NCBI GenBank assembly: GCA_019636235.1
Contig: JAHBXW010000008.1
Span: 124,001-188,000 of the forward strand
Length of the DNA stretch: 64,000 nucleotides
Source: Planctomyces sp.
GTDB taxonomy: Bacteria > Planctomycetota > Planctomycetia > Planctomycetales > Planctomycetaceae
Direction of reading: 5' to 3'
Part shown: positions 47,118 through 56,169 of the stretch, piece by piece
Numbering within the stretch: the first letter of the stretch is position 1
Layout: each line of letters opens with the position of its first letter
Made by a program: the position numbers and the translations under genes
The notes under the pieces: generated by a model
Database searches by the model: none
Told to the model about the DNA's origin: nothing
The model's input: only the letters and a program-made list of their open reading frames with translations

Positions 47118-48941
47118 ATGCGTCGTCACGACATCCGAAACATCGCGATCATCGCCCACGTCGACCACGGCAAAACGACGCTCGTCGACGCGCTGCTGCG
47201 GCAAAGCGGACAGTTCCGCGAATCGCAGTTGCAGGCGGACTGCATCCTGGATTCGAACGATCTGGAGCGCGAGCGGGGCATCACGATCCTCTCGAAGAAC
47301 ATTTCGCTCGCCTACCAGGGCACGAAGATCAACGTCATCGACACCCCCGGCCACGCCGACTTCGGCGGCGAGGTCGAACGCGTGCTGCGGATGGCTGACG
47401 GCGCCCTGATGCTGGTCGACGCCTTCGAAGGCCCCCGTCCGCAGACCCGCTTCGTGATGACGAAGGCGCTGGAAGTCGGTCTGCAGCCGCTGATCGTCAT
47501 CAACAAGATCGATCGTCCCGACGCGCGCCCGGACGACGTGCTCCTGGAAACGCTGCACCTGCTCGAAGAACTCGGCGCCGAGAACCCCCTCGAGATTCCA
47601 TATATTTACGCCAGCGGGCGCAGCGGGTTCGCCTCGCACGACCCGGCCGCCCGCGAGGGGACGATTCAGCCCCTGCTGGACCTCGTGCTGGAACACATTC
47701 CCGGACCGAAGGCGAACGTCGAAGCGCCCCTGCAGATGATGGCCACTTCGCTGATGTGGTCGGAATACGTCGGGCGGATCGTCGTCGGGCGGATCTCCAA
47801 TGGCGTTGTTCGTCCGGGGCAGCGGATCGTCGTCATGAAGGCCGACGACCGCAGTGTGAACGGCACGGTGGAGACGGTGGAAACCTTCGACAAGCTGGGC
47901 CGCATCAAGGCGGAGCAGGGCAGTGCGGGGGATATCGTGGCTCTGACGGGCCTCCCGGACGTTGAAATCGGCGACACGATCGCCACCCTCGACCAGCCCG
48001 TGGCCCTGCCGCGGATCAAGGTCGACGAGCCGACGCTGTCGATGATCTTCACGATCAACTCGTCCCCGCTGTGCGGCAAAAGCGGGGCGAAATTCCTGAC
48101 CAGCCGGCACCTTCGCGAACGACTCGCGCGCGAGCTGCAGTCGAACGTCGCGATGCGGATCGACGACACGGAGAACAAGGAGTGCTTCAAGGTTTCCGGC
48201 CGCGGGCTGCTGCACCTCTCGGTGCTTATTGAAACGATGCGTCGCGAAGGGTACGAGCTGTCCGTGGGCAAGCCGGAAGTCATCCGCAAGCGGATCGACG
48301 GCGTCTGGCACGAGCCGTTTGAAGTCCTCGAAGTCGACGTCCCCTCGGTGTCCGTGGGATCGGTCATCGAACAGGTTTCTGCCCGCCGCGGTCAGATGAC
48401 GCAGATGCAGGCCGGTTTGGGCTCGAGCTCGCACCTCGAGTTCTCGATTCCGGCCCGCGGGCTGATCGGCCTCAAGACGCGGCTGCTCAACGCGACCCGC
48501 GGCGAAGCCGTCATGCACCACCGGTTCGACGAGTACAAGCCGCAGGAAGGGGAGGTGCCGCACCGCAAGAACGGCGTGTACATCTCGCAGGACAGCGGCC
48601 GGGTGACGGCGTTCGCCCTGAACAAGCTGCAGGACCGCGCCGAGCTGTTCGTGGCCCCCGGCGACGAGGTTTACGAGGGCATGATCGTCGGTGAGAACTC
48701 GCGGGAAAACGACCTGGTCGTGAACCCGATCCGCGAGAAGAAGCTGACCAACATGCGGGCCTCCGGGTCGGACGAGAACATCATGCTCCGTCCGCCGCGG
48801 GAGATGACTCTGGAAATCGCCCTGGAGTACATCGAGTGGGATGAGTATGTGGAGGTCACGCCGGACGCGATCCGGCTGCGGAAGGTGTGGCTGACCGAGA
48901 ACGAGCGAAAGCGTCGCCTGCGCGCGGAACTGCCTGTGTAA
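47118..48941 (+). CDS. typA: Translational GTPase TypA/BipA
   Basis: The protein has 607 residues. The GTPase motifs are AHVDHGKTTL, RERGITI, DTPGHADFGGE and NKIDRPDA. The translation-factor beta-barrel follows, then the EF-G-like domains and the TypA C-terminal domain with ARGLIGLKTRLLNATRGE. It binds the ribosome and helps assembly and stress or cold adaptation. The ATG at 47118 starts MRRHDIRNIAIIAHVDHG as in the family; an in-frame extension to 47034 is not included. It has its own promoter at 46874. Confidence 0.96.
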   Translation: MRRHDIRNIAIIAHVDHGKTTLVDALLRQSGQFRESQLQADCILDSNDLERERGITILSKNISLAYQGTKINVIDTPGHADFGGEVERVLRMADGALMLVDAFEGPRPQTRFVMTKALEVGLQPLIVINKIDRPDARPDDVLLETLHLLEELGAENPLEIPYIYASGRSGFASHDPAAREGTIQPLLDLVLEHIPGPKANVEAPLQMMATSLMWSEYVGRIVVGRISNGVVRPGQRIVVMKADDRSVNGTVETVETFDKLGRIKAEQGSAGDIVALTGLPDVEIGDTIATLDQPVALPRIKVDEPTLSMIFTINSSPLCGKSGAKFLTSRHLRERLARELQSNVAMRIDDTENKECFKVSGRGLLHLSVLIETMRREGYELSVGKPEVIRKRIDGVWHEPFEVLEVDVPSVSVGSVIEQVSARRGQMTQMQAGLGSSSHLEFSIPARGLIGLKTRLLNATRGEAVMHHRFDEYKPQEGEVPHRKNGVYISQDSGRVTAFALNKLQDRAELFVAPGDEVYEGMIVGENSRENDLVVNPIREKKLTNMRASGSDENIMLRPPREMTLEIALEYIEWDEYVEVTPDAIRLRKVWLTENERKRRLRAELPV

Positions 48942-49111
48942 GCCGCTGCGCCGCCGCTGGATTGGCGAGTGGCCTTCAAATGGAAGATCGAGCGACGGCT
49001 CGTTAAACTCCGCACGCGGCCGAGGCCGTCGAACGAATCATCCGCCACGTCCGGCCTGATCAGTCGTGACGTCGCCCCCAGGGATCAGATCGAGGCGATT
49101 TCGAGGAATTC

Positions 49112-49441
49112 ATGGCCCGTAAAGCACCCAGCCGTCTGCAGAAGCGTCGTGAGGCGGAGGCCGTCGAGGCGCGTCCCGCGACCACCAAGAAGCGCGCCGC
49201 CGCCAAGAAGACCACGACGCGCAAGAAGACCAAGGCGCCCGAACGCAAGCGCCTCATCTGGGGCGTGTTTTCCGGCACCCTCAAGGAAGAAGCCCGCTTT
49301 CCCTACGACCAGCGGGCCGCCGCCGAAGAACGGCTTGAACAGCTGCGCGCCAAGGGCAAGAAGATGTACTTCATCCAGCCCATCAAGGAGCTGATCACCG
49401 CGGCGAATTCCGCTCCGGCCGCAGCCGAAGCCGCCGAATGA
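49112..49441 (+). CDS. Small basic protein with histone-H1-like tail
   Basis: The protein has 109 residues. The first about 45 are Lys/Arg/Ala/Thr-rich (TTKKRAAAKKTTTRKKTKAP), like bacterial H1/AlgP-type tails. The rest has a compact pattern (RLIWGVFSGTLKEEARFPYD, KKMYFIQPIKELI). Nucleic-acid or ribosome binding is a guess from charge. AGGAATTC lies just before the ATG at 49112. It follows typA by 170 bases. Confidence 0.65.
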   Translation: MARKAPSRLQKRREAEAVEARPATTKKRAAAKKTTTRKKTKAPERKRLIWGVFSGTLKEEARFPYDQRAAAEERLEQLRAKGKKMYFIQPIKELITAANSAPAAAEAAE

Positions 49442-49547
49442 CCCGCGATTCGGCCCCGCTCACCGGCATTCCCGTTGTGGCGATCGACGGGATGTCCTAG
49501 AAAAGCGGCCGCGGCGGGGAGGCTCTGCGCGCCCGCCGCTGGACCGC

Positions 49548-49566
49548 GAACCTGCCCGGCAGGTTC
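49548..49566. repeat. Perfect palindrome before the DUF1573 gene
   Basis: GAACCTGCC and GGCAGGTTC flank a single C. This 9-bp dyad lies 27 bases before the ATG at 49594, so it could be an operator; a GCGGCGGG/CCCGCCGC stem lies just upstream. Confidence 0.4.
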
Positions 49567-49593
49567 CACCGCCCGCCGGACGAGGACTTCGCG

Positions 49594-50418
49594 ATGGACC
49601 GCGTGCGATCGTTGCTGATGCTGGCCGCCGGCGCTCCATTCGCCGCCGGATTATTCGCCTGGGCCCGGCCCGCGGCCCCGGTCGCGATGACGCCCCCTCC
49701 AGCGAAGCCGTCCCTCGCCTTTCACCAGTACGCGGTCAATCTGGGACCGGTGCGTCCCTCCCCCTATGTCGGCGCGCACTTCGACTTCGTCAACCGTTCG
49801 GACAAGCCCGTCCGCATCACGAAGCTGACCCCCAGTTGCGGCTGCGTCGTCACCAAGGCCCTTGACCAGCGCCGGGAATACGGCCCCGGCCAGTTCGGAT
49901 CGATCCAGGCCAGCGTGGCCACGGCCAACGAATCCGCGGGCCCCCACGACTACACGATCCGGGTCGCCTACGACGACGGCCAGCCCCGCGAGCAGGTCAT
50001 CCGGCTGAGCATGGAGCTCCCCGAGCCGACCGTCAGCATCGAGCCCCGCGAGGTATACTTTTACCAGCTCAACGGCGAGCCAGCGTCGCGCGTGGTCCAC
50101 GTCGTCGATCATCGCCCGCAGCCATTGGAGATTCGGTCGATCCAGATGGCCCTGGGCCAGGATCCCTGCCCGGACACGCTCGCCGTCGCGACGCTCGAGC
50201 CTGTCGAGTTCGATGAGCACCGCCACGCGCGGTTTCCAATCCGCATCGAGGTCGCGGGAGACGTGCCGCCGACGCGCATCGTCGCTCACGTCATCATCCA
50301 GACGAACGATCCTCAGTTTTCGGTGCTCAAAGTGCCGGTGGCGATCCAGGGACCGACGCCGGCCGTCACTCCCGCCAGCGCCACGCTCCCGGCCGCGGTC
50401 CACGAAGAGCCGCACTGA
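49594..50418 (+). CDS. Exported DUF1573 protein
   Basis: The protein has 274 residues. A signal or anchor helix is at about 5-25. The DUF1573 Ig-like domain shows VGAHFDFVNRSDKPVRITKL followed by TPSCGCVVTK, the SCGC motif. The second half is another Ig-like domain with paired strands (VVHVVDHRPQPLEIRSIQM). Such proteins are abundant on planctomycete surfaces and their function is unknown. It converges on the C45 peptidase gene. Confidence 0.8.
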   Translation: MDRVRSLLMLAAGAPFAAGLFAWARPAAPVAMTPPPAKPSLAFHQYAVNLGPVRPSPYVGAHFDFVNRSDKPVRITKLTPSCGCVVTKALDQRREYGPGQFGSIQASVATANESAGPHDYTIRVAYDDGQPREQVIRLSMELPEPTVSIEPREVYFYQLNGEPASRVVHVVDHRPQPLEIRSIQMALGQDPCPDTLAVATLEPVEFDEHRHARFPIRIEVAGDVPPTRIVAHVIIQTNDPQFSVLKVPVAIQGPTPAVTPASATLPAAVHEEPH

Positions 50419-50491
50419 GCGCCCCGCCGGTTCTGGTCTGCCCCGACCTTCTCTGGCCTGAAGAGCCGGCGTTCCCATCCGCGCCGCCGCG

Positions 50492-51685
50492 TCACTCCGA
50501 CGCCTGGGCGACCATGGGCAGCTCCGGGCTCGACATGTCCGGCCGCCGCGACAACAGCTCGCTGAGCTGGAACGCGTGATAGGGCTGCTCGGCCGCCGGC
50601 CGTTTGTCGCTGGTCGCGTTGGCGACCCAGAACTTCGTGGAGGCCGGCTCGAACAGCACATTGTGCAGGTTCGACTTCATCGCCACGCCGCGATCCATCA
50701 GTTTGAGCGCCGTCTCGTGCGTGAAGTCGCCATGTCCCGCCTGCACGCGGCGGACCAGTTCGTTGTAACGATCGCCCGCCGACAGCAGGGCGCAGTCCTG
50801 TACGGGCGTCGGCAGCCGCGGATCGGAGTCGCCCGGGCGAATGATCGTCATCACGTCCCAGGACGCTTCCATGCCGACCGCCTCATTCGTCTTCCCGTCC
50901 GCGACGACGTAGAAGTACTGGCAGGTACGCGGCGAGTCCCGGAAGATGGCCAGCGCCTCTTCGAGCGTCCCGCCGCGCTCGAGCGCGTCCCGCACCAGGA
51001 ACGCCATCGGGACGCCCTGCCAGTGGCCCAGGCCCCCGCCTCCCATCTCGCCGATCGACACATGCCGGGCATTCATGCCGGTGACGCAGCCGACGAAACC
51101 CGCATAGGACACATTCACGAACGGAATCCCGCCCTCCGGTTCGGCCACGATCACCACCGCGTGGTCCTGCAGCCCCCAGTCGATCGCGTAATCCAGCACC
51201 CGGCCGTGATACAGCGTCCCGTCCCGCGTCGCGGAGTTCATGATCGCGAAGCCGCTGCAGTGGAACATCTCCGGAATGAAGTTCGCAACGCGGGTCTCCT
51301 CGGGACTCAGGCCCGATCCGGCGGCCAGCCCCTGGATCTCCTCCAGAAACTTGGGCGGCACGAACGGCTTCTGAATCTCGATGATCGACTGAATCGCGTC
51401 CTTGGGACGGATCCGGATCGGGCCGAACTGCACCAGCGTCTTGCCCCCCTCTTCGTGCAGCACGCGATTCAGATTCTTCTGGACGCGGTCTTTCAGAAGC
51501 GCGCCGTGCTGGTAGCCCATCTCGTACGGCGTGCCCTTGAGATGCAGCACGGGATAGCCGTCGATCTCCTCCAGCCAGCCAGCTCCGCAGCGGGCGACGG
51601 TCTGCTGAGCCGCGGCCGAGCCGGCCTGCCAGGCAACGACGACAAACGCCAACAGAAACCAGCAGGTGCGCGATCGGAGAGGCAT
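50492..51685 (-). CDS. Secreted C45-family (acyl-CoA:6-APA acyltransferase-like) Ntn hydrolase
   Basis: The protein has 397 residues with a signal peptide (CWFLLAFVVVAWQAGSAAAQ). HLKGTPYEMGYQHGALLKD at about 45-63 is the C45/phospholipase-B-like start. CSGFAIMNSATRDGTLYHGR with the Cys near residue 155 would be the N-terminal nucleophile after self-cleavage. The substrate is an unknown amide or ester. The ATG at 51685 is chosen because the signal peptide starts there; the open frame upstream is non-coding. Confidence 0.8.
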   Translation of the reverse strand: MPLRSRTCWFLLAFVVVAWQAGSAAAQQTVARCGAGWLEEIDGYPVLHLKGTPYEMGYQHGALLKDRVQKNLNRVLHEEGGKTLVQFGPIRIRPKDAIQSIIEIQKPFVPPKFLEEIQGLAAGSGLSPEETRVANFIPEMFHCSGFAIMNSATRDGTLYHGRVLDYAIDWGLQDHAVVIVAEPEGGIPFVNVSYAGFVGCVTGMNARHVSIGEMGGGGLGHWQGVPMAFLVRDALERGGTLEEALAIFRDSPRTCQYFYVVADGKTNEAVGMEASWDVMTIIRPGDSDPRLPTPVQDCALLSAGDRYNELVRRVQAGHGDFTHETALKLMDRGVAMKSNLHNVLFEPASTKFWVANATSDKRPAAEQPYHAFQLSELLSRRPDMSSPELPMVAQASE

Positions 51686-51849
51686 GGGGCAGTCCGCGAG
51701 CGAGGATCGGAGGAGGGCCGGGTCACACAGACGTGGTGCGCAGAATACCCATCGCCAATCCTGTCCGGCTACAGAATTCGGGGCGAAGGCGCGTTTCTCG
51801 GCGCCGACGGATGCTCGTCGCGGCCGCCCCGCGTCCCCCACCCGCAGGC

Positions 51850-54585
51850 TCACTTCGCGTCCAGCCAGTTCTCTCCCACCCCCACGTCCACCGCGATCGG
51901 CACGTCGAACGAGATCGCCCTTTCCATTTCCTGCCGCGCCAGCCGCGACAGCGACTCCACCGACTCCGCCGGGCATTCAAACAGCAGTTCATCGTGAATC
52001 TGCAGCAGCATCCGACCGGGATGCCCCTCCGCCCGCAGCCGCGCGGCGACCGCCAGCATGGCTTTCTTGATGAGGTCCGCGGCTGATCCCTGGATCACCG
52101 CGTTGACGGCCGTCCGCTCCGGCAGGTTCAAGTTCCCGAATCGCCGCGGCCGGATGCCCGTGATCTCCCGCCGCCGGCCGAGAATCGTCGTCGAGTATCC
52201 CTGCCGGTGGGCATCGTCCAGCGTCCGCTCGATGAACTTCTTCACGGTCGCGTACCGCGTGAAGTAGCCATCGATGAACGCCTGGGCCTCCTCTTTGGAG
52301 ATCCCCAGCACGTTGGAAAGCCCGAACGCCGTCTGACCGTAGATGACGCCGAAGTTCACGGCTTTCGCGATGCGCCGTTGATTCGCGGTCACCTGCTCGC
52401 CCGGGATCTCGAACACCTGCGATGCGACCAGGCGGTGGATGTCCTGGTTCTCCCGGAACGCCGCCAGCAGGACCGGGTCCTGGCAGTAGTGCGCCAGAAT
52501 CCGCAGCTCGATCTGCGAATAGTCGGCGGCCACGATCCGCCAGCCGGGCTCTGAGGGGACGAACGCCTTCCGCACCCGCCGCCCCTCATGCGTCCGGATC
52601 GGGATGTTCTGCAGGTTCGGATCGCTCGACGACAGCCGCCCCGTGGCGGCCGTCACCTGGCTGAAACTCGTGTGAATCCGCCCCGTCCGCGCGTTGACCA
52701 TCTGCGGCAGCGCGTCCAGATAGGTTCCCTTGAGCTTCGCCAGCATCCGATGCTCGATGATCCGCGCCGGCAGCTCGTGCCGGGCCGCCAGTTCCGTCAG
52801 CACCTCTTCATCCGTGCTCGGCCCGGTCTTCGTTCGCTTCACCACCGGCAGCTTGAGATCGGTGAACAGCACCTCTGCGAGCTGCTTGGGGGAGGCGATG
52901 TTGAATTCCCGCCCGGCGAGCTGATGAATCTCACCCATCAGCTCTTCGAGACGCCGCGTGGCGTCCACGCTCTGCCGTTCCAGCTCCTCGACGTCGACGC
53001 GAATTCCCTGGAACTCCATCTCGGCCAGCACGCCGATCAGCGGACGTTCCAGCGTCCAGTACAGGTCCCACAGCCCTTCGGACTTCAGCTTGCCCTCGAT
53101 CAAACCGGCCAGCTGCCAGGCGACATCCGCGTCTTCGCTCGCATATTCCCCGGCGCGTTCGACCTCGACCTCGAACATCTTCAACTGTTTCTTGCCCGTG
53201 CCAATCAGGTCGCTGATCGGTATCACGCTGCGCTGCAGGTACTTGCGGGCCAGTTCATCCAGGCCGTGGCTCCGCGCGCCGGCGTCCAGCAGGTAGTCGC
53301 CGATCATCGGGTCCACGCTGATCCGCTCCGGATCGACGGCGATGCCGGCCCGCCGCAGGACGAGCAGGTCGTACTTGATGTTCTGATTCACCAGTCGCGG
53401 CGCGCGGTCCGGACCTTCAAGAATTGGCGCCAGCCGCGCCAGGACCCGCTGCGGATCGAGCACCGCTTCTCCGGGGGGACCCGCCACCGGAACGTACCAG
53501 GCCCGGTTCGCTTCCCAGGCGAACGCCCAGCCGACGATCTCCGCCTCCATCGGCCGCTGACTGGTTGTCTCCAGGTCAAAACAGAACGCGTCCTGTTGCT
53601 CGAGCAGCCCGGCCAGCCGCTCGAATTCGTCCTCGGTCCGAATGACGGACCACGACCGCTCGGGACCGGCCGCCGCCGCTGGCCCCGTCCCGTCCCCTTC
53701 GGCCGCCGCCGTCGAAGCCGACATCCGCACCTGCGCCTCGTTGGCGTAGCGACGGAAGTTGAAATCCGTGAACAGCCGAAACAGCTCCGGCCATTCCGGG
53801 TCCTTGACCCGCGCCGCCTCCCAGTCAATGTCGATCGGCAGGTCCGTCTGCAGACGGCACAGCTCGCGGCTCAGCCGCGCCTGCTCCGCGAAATCCTTCA
53901 GGTTCTGCAGCACCGCCTTGCTGCGAACCTTCGCCTGATCCGGATGGGCCAGCACCTCGTCGAGCGTGCCGAACTGCTGCAGCAATTGGGTGGCGGTCTT
54001 CGGACCGACTTGTGGAACGCCGGGGACATTGTCGACGGCGTCCCCCACGAGCGCCTGAAAATCGACGACCTGGTCCGGCCGCACGCCCCATTCCTCCAGC
54101 AGCTCCGTTTCATCATAGAACCGGCGCTTGCGGATGCTGTACAGCTTGATACGCGGCCCGATCAACTGCCGGGCGTCCTTGTCGCTGGTGACGATCCGCA
54201 CGTCCATGCCGCGGTCGGCCGCCTGCCGGGCCACGGTGGCGATGACGTCGTCCGCCTCCCAGCCCGGGGCCGACAGGATCGGGATCCGGTAGGCCCGCAC
54301 GACGTCCAGGATCATCGGGATCTGCGGGCGCAGGTCGTTCGGCATCTCGTCGCGATGCGCCTTGTAGGCCTCGTACATCTCGACGCGCTTCTGCGGCGTG
54401 TCCGACTCCATCGCCAGCATCAGGTGCGTCGGCCGCTTCTCCTGCAGCAGATGCTCGAGGTCCCCCGTGAAGCCGAAGACGGCGTTCGTGGGCTGGCCGC
54501 GGGATCCCGTCATGGGCTGGCGGATGGCGTGGAACACCTGAAACACGAGCGAGAAGGTGTCGACGATGTAAAGGGTCTCGGACAC
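51850..54585 (-). CDS. polA: DNA polymerase I
   Basis: The protein has 911 residues with all three domains. The 5'-3' exonuclease spans about 1-290 (EADDVIATVA, TSDKDARQLI, GDAVDNVPGV). The 3'-5' exonuclease spans about 325-500 and keeps its acidic residues (FDLETT, NQNIKYD, YASEDAD), so proofreading should work. Polymerase motif A is DYSQIELR, motif B RRIAKAVNFGVIYG and motif C QIHDELLFE. It fills gaps in repair and replaces Okazaki primers. The start is GTG at 54585. Confidence 0.97.
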   Translation of the reverse strand: MSETLYIVDTFSLVFQVFHAIRQPMTGSRGQPTNAVFGFTGDLEHLLQEKRPTHLMLAMESDTPQKRVEMYEAYKAHRDEMPNDLRPQIPMILDVVRAYRIPILSAPGWEADDVIATVARQAADRGMDVRIVTSDKDARQLIGPRIKLYSIRKRRFYDETELLEEWGVRPDQVVDFQALVGDAVDNVPGVPQVGPKTATQLLQQFGTLDEVLAHPDQAKVRSKAVLQNLKDFAEQARLSRELCRLQTDLPIDIDWEAARVKDPEWPELFRLFTDFNFRRYANEAQVRMSASTAAAEGDGTGPAAAAGPERSWSVIRTEDEFERLAGLLEQQDAFCFDLETTSQRPMEAEIVGWAFAWEANRAWYVPVAGPPGEAVLDPQRVLARLAPILEGPDRAPRLVNQNIKYDLLVLRRAGIAVDPERISVDPMIGDYLLDAGARSHGLDELARKYLQRSVIPISDLIGTGKKQLKMFEVEVERAGEYASEDADVAWQLAGLIEGKLKSEGLWDLYWTLERPLIGVLAEMEFQGIRVDVEELERQSVDATRRLEELMGEIHQLAGREFNIASPKQLAEVLFTDLKLPVVKRTKTGPSTDEEVLTELAARHELPARIIEHRMLAKLKGTYLDALPQMVNARTGRIHTSFSQVTAATGRLSSSDPNLQNIPIRTHEGRRVRKAFVPSEPGWRIVAADYSQIELRILAHYCQDPVLLAAFRENQDIHRLVASQVFEIPGEQVTANQRRIAKAVNFGVIYGQTAFGLSNVLGISKEEAQAFIDGYFTRYATVKKFIERTLDDAHRQGYSTTILGRRREITGIRPRRFGNLNLPERTAVNAVIQGSAADLIKKAMLAVAARLRAEGHPGRMLLQIHDELLFECPAESVESLSRLARQEMERAISFDVPIAVDVGVGENWLDAK

Positions 54586-55059
54586 GCGGCGGAAGCTCCG
54601 GGGATCGAATCGGGGACGGGCAGTTTATCGGGTTCGCCGCGAACTGACCGCTCCGGGGCAGCCTGCATCAAAGGTGCTGGCCCCCGGCGTTCGATTCCGC
54701 TCCGGGGAGATCGAGCCGCAGCGCGGTCGCGGGATTTATTCAGAGGTCCGTGGAACGCGCCGTCTCTGACGAACGTTCCGCGCCTGCCGGTTCTCCGGGG
54801 GCGAAATGTCCGCAGAGAGCCGATTTGGGCCAGCCTGACGCGGCCAATGATGTCCCGCGGCTTCTCGGAATTCCGGCGTGTCGATTCGCGTCACCGCGCC
54901 GGTTGAGTTCCGTCAACGCGGCCGGAGCCGGTATTTCCGGGACTGACGGTCATTCTTGAACTTCTCGCGCCGCCTGCGCCGCGTGACCTAGATTTGTCGG
55001 ATGCCAACGCAACCAGGGCGCGAGTTCCGCCTCGGGCAGACAGCGATTTGAGAGCGACC
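54586..55059. other. Divergent intergenic region, 474 bp
   Basis: It lies between polA and the first TadE-like gene and should hold promoters for both. I see no clear consensus pair and no ORF with a ribosome site. Confidence 0.4.
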
Positions 55060-55539
55060 ATGCGAGCCGAACGAGACTGCAGTCTGCCCCGGGCCGACCG
55101 ATCCGGCGCCACGACTGTCGAACTGGCGATCGTGCTGCCGGTGTTTCTGATCTTCCTGTTCGCGCTGTTCGAATTCGGCCACGCGTTCATGTGCAAGGCG
55201 ACGCTGACGGCGGCCGCGAAGGACGCCGCGCGTTATGGGGCCGTCGACAAGATCACCACCGCCCAGGTCATCGACCGTGCAAAGCAGCGGGTCTCCGGCG
55301 CGTTCAAGTCGGCGCAGGCGACGGTATACGTCAAGAACGCCGCCGTGTTCGAGCTGGCGGCCACGAATCCCGCGACCGTTGTGATCAAGGATCTGCCGAA
55401 CATCAGCCTCGAAACCGCGGAGGAGCGGCAGTTGTTCATTGTCCGCGTCGAGGTCCCGTACAACAACATCGCCATCATGCCGCCGCTATGGGCCAAAAAC
55501 CTCACGCTGCATGCGGAATCGGTGATGCGGCACGAATAA
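55060..55539 (+). CDS. TadE-like pseudopilin
   Basis: The protein has 159 residues. ADRSGATTVELAIVLPVFLI is the TadE signature: a short basic leader, then a helix with Glu at position 5 after the likely prepilin cleavage, as in type IV pilin-like proteins. The rest is a small exported beta domain. The next TadE-like gene is 57 bases downstream. No TadA, TadB, TadC or TadV gene lies nearby. Confidence 0.8.
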   Translation: MRAERDCSLPRADRSGATTVELAIVLPVFLIFLFALFEFGHAFMCKATLTAAAKDAARYGAVDKITTAQVIDRAKQRVSGAFKSAQATVYVKNAAVFELAATNPATVVIKDLPNISLETAEERQLFIVRVEVPYNNIAIMPPLWAKNLTLHAESVMRHE

Positions 55540-55596
55540 GCAGCACGCGCGGGCGGGCCCGATCTTTTCGAGACGAGACACACAAACGGATTTCCC

Positions 55597-56085
55597 ATGC
55601 GAGCCTTTCGAATACGCACTGAATCCAGCGACCGCCGGGGCACGGCGACCGTCGAGTTCGCGGTCATCGCTCCGCTGTTCGTGACCCTCGCCCTGGGCAC
55701 CTGGGAGATGGGCACGGCCGTGACGGCGTCCAACAACCTCACGGCGTCCGTCCGCGAAGGCGGGCGCCTGGCGTCGATGGACTTCACCGGCAAGCTGGCC
55801 CAGAACCAGACGCCCAATCAGAAGGTGATTCAGGACATTCGGGCCTTCCTGTCCGCGACCGGCATTCCCGGAGCGCAGACGACGGTCTCGATCACGCACG
55901 CGGACGGCGCGCTGGCCGGTCAGGAATTCGACGTCTCGAGTCCCGACAATTACATGCAGTTGTTCTGCATCCGCGTGACGGTGCCCTACAGCGCCGTGTC
56001 GCTGTTTCCGAACAGGTTCATGTCAGGCCAGACGTTGCGGGCCGAGCTCACCTGTCGGCGCGGCCGGGTTTCGATGCAGGAATAA
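55597..56085 (+). CDS. TadE-like pseudopilin, second copy
   Basis: The protein has 162 residues. SSDRRGTATVEFAVIAPLFV shows the same leader, Glu5 and helix. The globular part differs from the first copy, so they may form a hetero-pair rather than being a recent duplication. It is between the first TadE and the VWA/TadG gene. Confidence 0.8.
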   Translation: MRAFRIRTESSDRRGTATVEFAVIAPLFVTLALGTWEMGTAVTASNNLTASVREGGRLASMDFTGKLAQNQTPNQKVIQDIRAFLSATGIPGAQTTVSITHADGALAGQEFDVSSPDNYMQLFCIRVTVPYSAVSLFPNRFMSGQTLRAELTCRRGRVSMQE

Positions 56086-56169
56086 TCTCCAGGACACTTT
56101 CACCAGGGATCGCCCACTTTGGATTGCGGGCCACGGAGTCCGCGGCCAATGACCTTCAGGACTTCGACC

